From the NCBI RefSeq assembly GCF_000009265.1, contig NC_008382.1:1-64000 (forward strand): a DNA stretch of 64,000 bases, written 5' to 3'. A program made the translations under genes and the position numbers. The DNA comes from Rhizobium johnstonii 3841. Its GTDB lineage: Bacteria > Pseudomonadota > Alphaproteobacteria > Rhizobiales > Rhizobiaceae. Shown piece after piece: positions 54,757-63,335 of the stretch (the stretch's first letter is position 1; each line of letters opens with the position of its first letter). The notes below the pieces were generated by a model that saw nothing but the letters and a program-made list of their open reading frames with translations, was not told the DNA's origin and searched no databases.

Positions 54757-55649
54757 ATGACCTCATCGACCATCAGCTACAAGAACCACCGCTTTCCACC
54801 GCAGATCATCGCCCGTGCGGTCTGGCTGTATTTTCGGTTCCCGTTGAGCCTGCGGCTGGTCGAGGAAATGTTGCTGGAGCGCGGCATCGTCGTCTCTTAC
54901 GAAACGATACGGCGGTGGTGCCGCAAATTCGGGGCGGCCTACGCCAAGCAGTTGCGTAGAAAGAAGCCGTCGCGGAAGGATATCTGGCGCAGATCATCGC
55001 CCGTGCGGTCTGGCTGTATTTCCGGTTCCCGTTGAGCCTGCGGCTGGTCGAGGAAATGTTGCTGGAGCGCGGCATCGTCGTCTCTTACGAAACGATACGG
55101 CGATGGGGCCGCAAATTCGGGGCGGCCTACGCCAAGCAGTTGCATAGAAAGAAGCCGTCGCGAAAGGATATCTGGCATCTGGACGAGGTCGTGATTTCCA
55201 TCGGCGGCCGAAAACATTGGCTTTGGCGCGCCGTTGACCAGGACGGCTACGTTCTCGATGAGATCGTCCAGACCCGCCGCGATACCAAGGCTGCCAAGAG
55301 ATTGCTGGTCAGGCTGCTGAAGAAGCAGGGCCTGTCACCGAAGCGCATCGTCACCGACAAACTGCGCTCATACGGCGCGGCAAAACGGGATGTAATGCCC
55401 GGCGTCGAACATCGATCGCACAAGGGTCTTAACAATCGCGCAGAGAATTCTCACGTGCCGCTTCGAAAACGAGAGCGGATGATGCAGGGCTTTCGATCCG
55501 TCGGAGGTTTGCAACGTTTCATCTCGGTCTTTTCAGCAGTCCGAAATCTTTTCGTCGCGCCGCACCAGAGACACTCAGCCCTAGCCACCCATATTCATCG
55601 GATCCGCGCCATGGCGCAGTGGAAAGCCGTGACCGCTGCAATTGCATGA
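54757..55649 (+). pseudogene. IS6-family transposase disrupted by 188-bp duplication
   Basis: Reads MTSSTISYKNHRFPPQIIAR and RLVEEMLLERGIVVSYETIR twice because of the duplication. Since 188 is not a multiple of three, the frame breaks at 54989. The downstream frame keeps the whole catalytic part: WHLDEVVISIGGRKHWLWRA, VTDKLRSYGAAKRD and NNRAENSHVPLRKRER. Without the duplication it would be intact. Confidence 0.87.
54801..55176 (+). repeat. 188-bp tandem duplication
   Basis: Bases 54801-54988 and 54989-55176 are near-identical direct copies (GCAGATCATCGCCCGTGCGG onward) with a few substitutions, inside the transposase gene. Confidence 0.92.
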
Positions 55650-55700
55650 GTTTACCGACAAGCGACTTTACGGCCGTTGATCAAACAACGTGACATCGCC

Positions 55701-56009
55701 GAACACTGTGTTATTGAGCTCGCTGGATCCATGGTGAGTTTCCACTAGGCAATAGTCGAACCCGCGGCCTGCTGCCTCTTCGTAGGCGACCTCAAGAAGC
55801 GGCACCTCGTCCGTGATGAAGATCTCACAAAGTGGATCCCAGGCGTTACGTCGCGTCGCATTTTCTTTCCATTTGCTGAGTGGCCGATTTTCGTCGGCTT
55901 CGAAAAGTGCAATTGTCTTACCATCTGCGGCAAGTGCCGAGCAGAGGCCCATCAGCGCTGTTGTTTTCCCAGCGCCTCCTTTAAATGAGCAGCAGGTTAC
56001 AAGTTGCAT
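55701..56009 (-). pseudogene. virC1: virC1, 5' part only
   Basis: VirC1 is a ParA-like ATPase that binds overdrive and brings T-DNA and relaxosome to the VirD4/VirB channel. The 103 remaining codons match Agrobacterium VirC1 closely as I recall it: MQLVTCCSFKGGAGKTTALM (Walker A), GKTIALFEADENRPLSKWKE, DEVPLLEVAYEEAAG and SSELNNT. At 55700 IS6 sequence begins and supplies a short foreign tail and stop. The normal length is 231 residues, so more than half is lost, and virC2 is absent. Confidence 0.9.
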
Positions 56010-56129
56010 TGAAAACTCCTTGGTGCGGCCGCGTCTTCCCTACGAGAATTTGTATGTAAATTGGTCGTTCTATACCAAAATGACCGCCTGAAAGATTGTG
56101 AATACAGCACGCAGAAGCGGGAATTATAT

Positions 56130-56141
56130 TGCAACTGTAAC
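56130..56141 (+). promoter_or_regulatory. vir box-like site between virC1 and virD4
   Basis: TGCAACTGTAAC matches the VirG-binding consensus TNCAATTGNAAY at 11 of 12 positions. In Ti plasmids the virC-virD intergenic region has such sites controlling both divergent operons, and the location here is equivalent. Confidence 0.7.
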
Positions 56142-56294
56142 CGTACATTCTTGAATGTCTGCGGGCGGTTTGTTTATATCGACAAGCGCTCTTCGTGAAA
56201 GATGAGCGTCTGGATGCAGTAAGCTGTTCGCCGTAACCGTCGGTCCGCTTGTCTATGACCTATGATGAGAAGCCGGCCTTATCTTAGCTCTTCG

Positions 56295-56460
56295 ATGCCC
56301 GTCGCATGGGGACAGTCGGCGGATGGGTACAAGGTTGATCCATCCGGGTGAACTCGCCGAGACCAACGTTCCAGGCAGAACATCCTACAGCAGGCCAGGC
56401 GAAGAGCGCAACGGCATGTACGACGATCCAACTGGCTACTGGAACGAATATCAGGAGTAG
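56295..56460 (+). pseudogene. Short frameshifted reading frame before virD4
   Basis: MPVAWGQSADGYKVDPSG is followed by a stop; skipping one base at about 56350 continues ELAETNVPGRTSYSRPGEER and NGMYDDPTGYWNEYQE to a stop at 56460. It sits where virD1-virD3 would be expected, but I cannot match it to any of them. The rest of 56010-56588 has no gene. Confidence 0.35.
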
Positions 56461-56588
56461 CCACGCCGACGTTGCTCGCGGGCATTCTGCATCAGTTCCC
56501 GGGGCGCATGCCCGGCTAATGACTTAAACGCTCGAGGGACCGCAGCGAAGCTGGGGTGAGCATAGAAGCGCCGCGGAGGTCTAGAGGA

Positions 56589-58643
56589 ATGGACGGGAGC
56601 ACGACTCGGAAATTGAACACGCTACTGTTTGCCTTCCTTTTTTCGCTGACGATGGGGCTTTTGTTCGCGAGTATTTATGCAAGCTTCTGTCGGCACGGCA
56701 TCAGCCGCGAAACTATCAATCGCTTCGACATCTTCTCCTTCTGGTACGAAACGCCCCTCTATGTTGGCTACGCCACACCGGTGTTCCTCCGTGGCTTGAC
56801 CATCGCCGTCAGTACTGCCGTAATCACTACAATGGTGGGCGCCATTGTGATTTTAAAAAAGCGGAATTATCATGGCACAGCGCGCTGGGCCACGCGGCAG
56901 GAACTACAGCGAGCGGGCTATATCAGGCGTTTTCGCAACATAACCGGACCGATCTTTGGCAAAACGGTTGGGCCGCGTTGGCCGGGTCGATATCTAACTA
57001 ACGGCGAACAACCGCATAGTCTCGTCGTGGCCCCGACGCGCGCCGGCAAGGGCGTTGGCGTGGTCATCCCGACGCTTCTGACCTTCAACGGTTCGATTCT
57101 GGCGCTCGACGTGAAGGGGGAGCTATTCGAGCTCACTTCGCGCGCCCGCATGGCGCGGGGCGATCGGGTTTTCAAGTTCGCGCCACTCGACAGTGCGGGA
57201 CGGACCCACAGTTACAACCCTGTGCTTGACATCGTCAACATGCCGCCGGAGCGCCGTTTCAGCGAGACGCGGCGGCTGGCCGTTAACTTGATCGTTGCAA
57301 AGGGGAAGGGATCGGAAGGCTTTATTGAGGGCGCCCGAGACCTTTTTATCGCCGGCATACTCGCCTGCATCGAACGCGGTACGCCGACGATCGGTGCCGT
57401 CTACGACCTATTCACCCAGCCCGGTGAGAAATACAAGCTTTTCGCCCAGCTAGCTGAGGAAACGCAAAATCAAGAGGCACAGCGAATCTTCGATAACATG
57501 GCCGGTAATGATACAAAGATCCTGACTTCCTACACCTCTGTCCTTGGTGACGGCGGCCTGAATCTCTGGGCGGACCCCTTAATCAAGGCAGCTACAACGA
57601 AGTCGGATTTTTCAATTTATGATCTCCGCCGCGATCCCACGTCAATTTTTCTCTGCGTTAGTCCAAACGATCTTGAGGTAATCGCCCCCCTCATTCGGCT
57701 GTTCTTCCAGCAGGTAGTCTCCATTCTACAGCGGACACTGCCGAAGAAGGACGAAATCTTCGAGGTGCTGTTCTTGCTGGATGAGTTTAAGCATCTCGGC
57801 AAACTCGAAGCCATAGAAACCGCGGTAACTACGATTGCTGGCTACAAGGGGCGCTTCATGTTCATCATCCAGAGCCTCTCGGCTTTGACTGGGGCATATG
57901 AAGAGTCTGGTAAGGAGAATTTCCTAAGCAATACTGGCATACAGATCTTTATGGCCACTGCCGACGACGAGACTCCAAACTATATTTCGAAAGCCATCGG
58001 CGACTATACGTTTCGCGCCCGCTCCACCTCCTTCAGCCAGCGCAACATTTTCGATACCAATATTCAGCTTTCCGACCAGGGCGCGCCGCTGTTGCGGTCC
58101 GAGCAAGTGCGCCTCATCGACGACGACATGGAGATCGTGCTGATCAAAGGGCAACCGCCGCTCCGGCTAAAAAAGGTGAAATATTATTCCGACCGCGTGC
58201 TGAAGCGGATTTTCGATAACCAGTCTGGCGCCTTGCCGGAGCCAGAACCCCTCCACCTTGCGACCACTTACGTACAAGCGCCCGCGACGCTGCTCGTTGC
58301 CGCGGAATCGCTACCGGATGAAGCGAAATCGGAGGACGCCTTGCAGGCCGCGTTGCCCGATTTTGCCGAGGTCCCGGTGAAAGACCACGCATTCAGCGAC
58401 TTTCCGGCGGGGGGCGCGGCCAGTTCGGATGCGGGCGGAAAATACGCTGATGTCGAATATGCGCACGACGTCTACGGACCGGACCGGGTCAGCGACGATC
58501 ACCTGAGCGAGGAGGAACTACAGGCTCTTGCCGCCCAGCGGGCACTTCTTGACCGGATCATCGATCTGCAGAGGCGGTCGAATGCTTGGCAAACAGGTGA
58601 ACTGGCGCCAGGAGCCATGCACTCGGATGACCACGGTTCTTGA
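56589..58643 (+). CDS. virD4: VirD4 coupling protein
   Basis: VirD4 is the inner-membrane ATPase that recruits T-DNA-VirD2 and the effectors VirE2/VirE3 to the VirB channel. The 684-residue product is very close to Agrobacterium VirD4: two N-terminal membrane segments (LLFAFLFSLTMGLLFASIYA and TIAVSTAVITTMVGAIVIL), NGEQPHSLVVAPTRAGKGVG (Walker A), VLFLLDEFKHLGKLEAIETA (Walker B) and MATADDETPNYISKAIGDYT. The acidic C-terminal tail is more variable. ATG 56589 is chosen over GTG 56556 because GGAGG lies nine bases before it. The gene is intact; virD1, virD2 and virD5 are not adjacent. Confidence 0.96.
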   Translation: MDGSTTRKLNTLLFAFLFSLTMGLLFASIYASFCRHGISRETINRFDIFSFWYETPLYVGYATPVFLRGLTIAVSTAVITTMVGAIVILKKRNYHGTARWATRQELQRAGYIRRFRNITGPIFGKTVGPRWPGRYLTNGEQPHSLVVAPTRAGKGVGVVIPTLLTFNGSILALDVKGELFELTSRARMARGDRVFKFAPLDSAGRTHSYNPVLDIVNMPPERRFSETRRLAVNLIVAKGKGSEGFIEGARDLFIAGILACIERGTPTIGAVYDLFTQPGEKYKLFAQLAEETQNQEAQRIFDNMAGNDTKILTSYTSVLGDGGLNLWADPLIKAATTKSDFSIYDLRRDPTSIFLCVSPNDLEVIAPLIRLFFQQVVSILQRTLPKKDEIFEVLFLLDEFKHLGKLEAIETAVTTIAGYKGRFMFIIQSLSALTGAYEESGKENFLSNTGIQIFMATADDETPNYISKAIGDYTFRARSTSFSQRNIFDTNIQLSDQGAPLLRSEQVRLIDDDMEIVLIKGQPPLRLKKVKYYSDRVLKRIFDNQSGALPEPEPLHLATTYVQAPATLLVAAESLPDEAKSEDALQAALPDFAEVPVKDHAFSDFPAGGAASSDAGGKYADVEYAHDVYGPDRVSDDHLSEEELQALAAQRALLDRIIDLQRRSNAWQTGELAPGAMHSDDHGS

Positions 58644-58724
58644 ATAAAATATGGGAGTGCCGGATGCTGCTCCCGGTGACAGATGAGAGGAGTTGCTTCG
58701 CGAGAAGGCGACGAGAGAATTATC

Positions 58725-59607
58725 GGGCGTGTCGCAAAGCGGTCGACCGAACGCGTTGAGCTGAAATATGTTCTGCTCTTCACGCCTTGTTTAACCTTTT
58801 GAAGTCCGAAGAGACGCGCGAGCAGCTCGTTCTGATCATTGACGGTCCACTCTCCGGAGAACCCAAACCCTTTTCGCAGCCACAGCATCGCTTCGAACCC
58901 TGCGACAGTTCGACGCGCGGTTTTGAAGGATTGGAATCCGCCGATCTTCGGCATGTTCTTCTTCACGCGGAAATGGTCACTCTCAATGCCTTGTTGGAGA
59001 TGTTGGGTGACATAATGAACCGGATCCGGATGCAGGTGCCCATCGTCGACTGACGTCTTGATCGCCGACGGAAAGGTGTTGGCGCCGTCCGTGCCGATCT
59101 TTGCCGGTGACAACAAAGGCTCGTCCTTCAGCATTGTGCGGAAGAAGCGCTTGGCGGCATCAAGATCGCGCTTTGCAGTCAGAAGGAAGTCGATTGGGTT
59201 TCCGTGCTTGTCGATGGCACGGTACAGGTAACGCCACTTGCCGCCGATTTTGACGTAGGTCTCGTCGATCCTGACCTGCGGGCGCCTAAACTGGCGCAGC
59301 CGCTTCTCGATCATCGGAGCATAGGCAAGTACCCAGCGGTTAATCGTGCTGTGGTCCACTTCGAAGCCGCGTTCTTGGAACATCTCCTCAAGGTCTCGGT
59401 AGCTGAGCGGATACCGCAGATACCAGGCCACCGCCTGCACAATGAGTCATGCCTCGAAATGCCGCCCTTTGAAATCATCTTTCGACCGGCGCTTCAGCTT
59501 CTCACCAATGGTATTCAGAATCACAGGCTCGCTCCACAAATTCGAAGCGAGAATTTCTCCGGCGAGCGTCAACAGACGGGTAAACTAAGAAAATTTGCGA
59601 CAGGCCC
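58725..59607 (-). mobile_element. IS6-family insertion sequence, copy 4 (decayed)
   Basis: 883 bp between GGGCGTGTCGCAAA (58725) and the GGGCCTGTCGCAAA end at 59607. Diverged from the other copies. It separates virD4 from the regulator genes. Confidence 0.87.
58780..59524 (-). pseudogene. IS6 transposase with nonsense mutation and frameshift
   Basis: Related to the other IS6 transposases but damaged: the codon for Trp in HFEAWLIVQ is TGA, three residues are deleted before VRIDETYVKIGGKWRYLYRA, and an extra base before the stop makes the frame read through (KVKQGVKSRTYF). Not functional. Confidence 0.87.
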
Positions 59608-59995
59608 CCCCAAGTATCCTTTGCCAAGGCTCGCAGGGTGTTTGATCTGACACAAGATGAGCGACATGGATATTTGAAGATATATTGGTGATACGCAATT
59701 TCAAATAGTGAAAATCAGTTTCATTCACCGATGACAGAGGAGCTACACCATATATTTTATATTATAATTCCAATACCTTTTCAGGATGGTGCCATTGACG
59801 TGCTACACGTCAGGTAGGGAGGAGAGTCTGTGTATGCTTCACGACCAGTTTGATGCCCCCACTGAAGAGAGTGGACAAGGAAGCAAGTCGGGACGAACTA
59901 CGGACACCTCAGATCAATTATTGTTTTTCAGAGACGTCCGTCGCAGACCCCTCGGGGGGCTCTCATCGTCGCTGAAAAAGCAAGAAGCCGGAGCC
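59608..59995. other. AT-rich gene-free stretch
   Basis: No gene seen. Contains a GATATATTGGTG word and long A/T runs near 59760, but no second half that would make it a T-DNA border. Confidence 0.4.
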
Positions 59996-60215
59996 AGATG
60001 GCCGATCTCTGCCGCAAGCACGAAATTTCAGAAGCTATGTTTTACAAACGGAAAGCCAAATACGGCGTCTGTTCATCCTACTTCGTTGGGATGGAGAGCC
60101 GTACAGTACCAATCGCGTCCACCGGATCCATCGCGAGAAAGGTCTTTCTGTCGGCAAACGTGAAGCCCGCTGCATGCTGTCGGCACGCGTGCGCCGATCC
60201 TGTCAAACGGTAGCT
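59996..60215 (+). mobile_element. IS3-family remnants
   Basis: MADLCRKHEISEAMFYKRKA (OrfA piece from 59998) followed in another frame by NRVHRIHREKGLSVGKREAR (OrfB piece). Both are short and joined by deletion. They directly precede the VirA-like gene. Confidence 0.7.
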
Positions 60216-60268
60216 CACACCGCGCGACTTGGCGTATTCAAAACCGCCGGGGCTCAAGTTGCTGCTGG

Positions 60269-61156
60269 ATGATAGTTCAGTCGCAGGTCACCGGATCAAT
60301 GATGGCGGAGAGGCGAAACGTGAAGAACATCTCATCGAGACCACACTTCTCTTCAAAGCGAGCGCAAGCCGACATCACGGCGGCGGCAGAGGCATTCGCA
60401 GACGGGCATGTACTCGCGGGGCTTCTGGTCCACGAGTTTAACAATCTTCTAACGCCGATTATCGGCTATGCAGAGATGGCCGCAGACGCGTTGAGATCGG
60501 GATCGTCCTCGCGCATGTACGTCGAGCGAATTCGTGACGCTTGTGATCGAGCAAAACGCGCCGTTGAACGGATCCTGATGTCAGACATGGGGGATGAGGG
60601 ATTCAGTAGCTTCGACGCCGCAGCGGCCATCAGAGAGATCCTCCCAGACCTGCATTTATGCATTCCGTCTTCTTGTCGGATTCAAACCAATCTTCCCAAT
60701 CGCGCGGTCTGGCTAGACGGGAGAGAGATTACCCTACAACAGGTTGTGATTAATCTCTGCAAGAACGCTGGCGAAGCTATGAAGGCAGGCGGGACAGTTA
60801 CAGTTAACCTTCGCAATGTTGAACAGATCTCTGCGCGCGACTTGTCTAGTGGACGGCTAGAGCGCGGCGAATATGCGCGGTTGAGTGTCTCTGACACAGG
60901 TCCTGGCATCTCCCCTTCGTTCTTAGAACGTATTTTTGATCCATTTTTTACGACAAAATCGAGGGAGGGCGGCTCAGGATTGGGACTGGCCTTGGTGCAG
61001 CGTGCCGTCGGGTCCTGGGGTGGTGCCATCGACGTTCACAGCAGTTTGGGCAAAGGCACTATTTTTGAATTGTTCTTACCTTGCAGCAACTGCTCGCTGC
61101 GGAGGTCTGAAAAGAGCGTCGGCAGAGGCCGACACTCGACGCAAAAACGAAATTGA
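60269..61156 (+). CDS. VirA-like histidine kinase without sensor region
   Basis: 295 residues comprising almost only a transmitter: H box GLLVHEFNNLLTPIIGYAEM (His55), N box LQQVVINLCKNAGEAMKAGG, DTGPGISPSFLERIFDPFFT and GGSGLGLALVQRAVGSWGGA. The HEFNN box and ICKNA/LCKNA-type N box resemble Agrobacterium VirA, which is about 830 residues with periplasmic, linker and receiver domains. None of those is present, and there is no membrane segment. Upstream is IS3 debris, so a 5' truncation of a virA gene is likely; a stand-alone soluble kinase is the alternative. It precedes the VirG-like gene by 193 bases. Confidence 0.72.
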   Translation: MIVQSQVTGSMMAERRNVKNISSRPHFSSKRAQADITAAAEAFADGHVLAGLLVHEFNNLLTPIIGYAEMAADALRSGSSSRMYVERIRDACDRAKRAVERILMSDMGDEGFSSFDAAAAIREILPDLHLCIPSSCRIQTNLPNRAVWLDGREITLQQVVINLCKNAGEAMKAGGTVTVNLRNVEQISARDLSSGRLERGEYARLSVSDTGPGISPSFLERIFDPFFTTKSREGGSGLGLALVQRAVGSWGGAIDVHSSLGKGTIFELFLPCSNCSLRRSEKSVGRGRHSTQKRN

Positions 61157-61349
61157 AAGGGGCCCTGCGCGGCAGGGTACGGGAACGACCGGATGGCAAG
61201 ATCGCGGAACGTCACGAAGATCCAGCTGTCTAGCTATCGGTGACACCGCGACAGCCACTCGGACTGCAGACGCCGCTCCAATTCTGCCAAAACCCACCTA
61301 TCCATCAGGTGATGTCATCCGAGAGTGAACTTTAGAAGGATTTGCTACA

Positions 61350-62072
61350 ATGTCCATTCAGGCTGCGCCAACGATTGTGATTGTAGATGATGACACCCAC
61401 GTGGTTGCTATGGTATCTGACTATCTTCGGGAGAAGGGTATGAACGTCCTTTCTTCGGCAACCGGACGAGGACTGCTCCGGTTTGTCGAGGCTAGAACAC
61501 CTGATCTGATTCTCTTGGATCTTGTGCTCGGTTCTGAAGACGGGCTTCAAGTACTACGGGAACTTCGCGAACGATCTGACGTGCCGATAATTATTGCCAG
61601 CGGGCAGCGCAAGGAAGAGATCGATCGCATCAAAGGGCTCGATTTTGGCGCTGACGACTACGTTGCAAAGCCCTTCGGCCTTCGAGAACTTCTAGCTCGG
61701 ATAAACGCCGTGCTTAGGCGCCAAGAGAGCGACTATAGCCGTCGGAAGCGAGTTGGGGTTACCTACCGGTTTGGTGGCTGGAAACTTCGCGCCAAGTCTC
61801 GCGAGCTCCATAATCCTAGAGGCGAGGCGGTTCGGCTGACTAAAGTCGAACACGCGTTGCTCGTGGCCTTCTTAGATAAACCTCAGATTCCGTTGGCTCG
61901 CGAGCATCTGCTACAATCAACTCGGGTTCATGAAGACATTTTTGACCGGAGCGTTGATGTTCAGATCTTGCGGCTCCGAAAAAAACTCGAATTGGATGCG
62001 AGCTCGCCACGAATGATATTAACCCAGCGAGGACGCGGCTATGTATTCGCACTTCCTGTCGAGAGAGATTAG
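61350..62072 (+). CDS. virG: VirG-like OmpR-family response regulator
   Basis: A 240-residue regulator: receiver with IVDDDTHVVA, phospho-acceptor Asp57 in LILLDLVLGSEDGLQVLREL, and Lys107 in DDYVAKPFGLRELLARI. The winged-helix part reads EHALLVAFLDKPQIPLAREH, EDIFDRSVDVQILRLRKKLE and ILTQRGRGYVF. The DRSVDVxILRLRxKLE stretch and the LLxAFLxKP segment match VirG of Agrobacterium. It would activate vir promoters at vir boxes. AGAAGGA precedes ATG 61350. The stop is 20 bases before an IS5 fragment. Confidence 0.75.
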   Translation: MSIQAAPTIVIVDDDTHVVAMVSDYLREKGMNVLSSATGRGLLRFVEARTPDLILLDLVLGSEDGLQVLRELRERSDVPIIIASGQRKEEIDRIKGLDFGADDYVAKPFGLRELLARINAVLRRQESDYSRRKRVGVTYRFGGWKLRAKSRELHNPRGEAVRLTKVEHALLVAFLDKPQIPLAREHLLQSTRVHEDIFDRSVDVQILRLRKKLELDASSPRMILTQRGRGYVFALPVERD

Positions 62073-62091
62073 GGCCTGTGGTTGGTGCACG

Positions 62092-62852
62092 GAACGTAGC
62101 GTTCTGAGCCAGGCAGAAGGCTTGGTGGAATCGGTGCTGCAATTGATGGGCTTAGCGCTTGCCGTCCCCGATCACACCACGCTGAGCCGTCGGGCGCACG
62201 CATGGCGATCTGCCGAGAAGCGGCACGGAAATCAGGTTCCACCTGCTGGACCGTTGCATGCTCTGGTGGACAGCACCGGCCGGCAGGTTTACGGCGCGGG
62301 CCAGTGGCTGGAGGAGAAGCATGGCGCCAGATCCCACCGAGGTTGGCGAAAGCGGCATCTGGCACTGGATGCCGCCAGCGGCGAGATCGTTGCCCATACC
62401 CTGACGGATCAGGATGCTGGCGATGTCTCTCAAGTTGCGCCACTCCTCGACCAGATTGGCGGTCCGATCGGACAGTTCACAGCCGACGGTGCTTATGATC
62501 GAAAACCTACATACGACGCAGTCATCGATCATAGCGCGGCGGCGGCTATCGTCATTCCGCCTCGCGCTAACGCGGTCGAGCCAAGCGACGATAGACCTCC
62601 CGGCCAACGGAACCGGCATATCGCCGCAATCAACAGTGACGGCCGGATGAAATGGCAGGTCTCTAACGGCTACGGCAAACACTCGCTGCTTGAGACGGCA
62701 TCGGGCAATACAAGTCCATCATCGGGCGGCGTCTGCGGGCCAGGTCGCTGCCTGGTCAGCAGACCGAAGTCGCCACCGGCTGCGCCGTCCTCAACCGCAT
62801 GCTTGGTTGCGCACACCCGAAAGCCGTCCGCCGCAAGGCAGCCACACCATAG
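62092..62852 (+). pseudogene. IS5-family transposase, N-terminally truncated and frameshifted
   Basis: Reads VLSQAEGLVESVLQLMGLAL, LHALVDSTGRQVYGAGQWLE and GAYDRKPTYDAVIDHSAAAA; near 62700 it changes frame and continues YKSIIGRRLRARSLPGQQTE to a stop at 62852. Same element type as 28608-28940. Confidence 0.82.
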
Positions 62853-63335
62853 TCAGCCGTTTCAAAGATCCCCATCCGTTCAGTTCCACATCCGTGCACC
62901 AACGCCAGGCGCTGCCGCTGATTCAGACATGGCGCAAGCAGGGATACATCCGTGGACGTCGCAGTGGATACTGCTGCAACCGTCGCCTCCGGCGACCGGT
63001 GCAAAGTGTGACTAAAAATACTTGGAGAAGCAAAAGTGTTTTTTGATACCCATTGGATTACCGGAGTCATGGTCGGTATCGAGATTATAGAGGATCCCGA
63101 TTACATTCAAGTTATTGTTGATTTGGGAATTCTTCGCATAGCTATTACCAAGGAGCGGTAGTGTCTCTACGGCACTGAATTGCGCTCGCTAGTCTAGTGC
63201 CCGTCCATAAACGGTAAACTGCTGAAATTATTGCGGGAATCGCGCAATCTCCGCGGGCAAAGCCCGGCGGTTTCAGGTATACTTTAGATCAAGCTACTGA
63301 TTCTAAGGACAAACCCGTAACCGCCGGAGCCGACA
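62853..63335. other. Gene-poor stretch before the last transposase
   Basis: A 41-codon frame from GTG 63036 (FFDTHWITGVMVGIEIIEDP, ending AITKER near 63162) may be a relic of a gene; I cannot name it. The end of the region (about 63200-63300) should contain the terminal repeat of the next element. Confidence 0.35.

Larger units (their letters stand above)
54706..55700 (+). mobile_element. IS6-family element of a second type, with internal duplication
   Basis: Ends GGCGATGTCACGTTGT (54706) and its complement at 55700. The total of 995 bp minus a 188-bp tandem duplication is 807 bp, a normal IS6 length. Its right end truncates virC1. A second copy of the end words (GATGTCACGTTGTGAGCGGC) lies just upstream near 54643. 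Confidence 0.85.

Noticed and set aside
59650..59720. GATATATTGG word near 59680 as a fourth T-DNA border
   Set aside because: It lacks the preceding GGCAG bases and the terminal GTAAA, and no partner border or plant-type gene is near.
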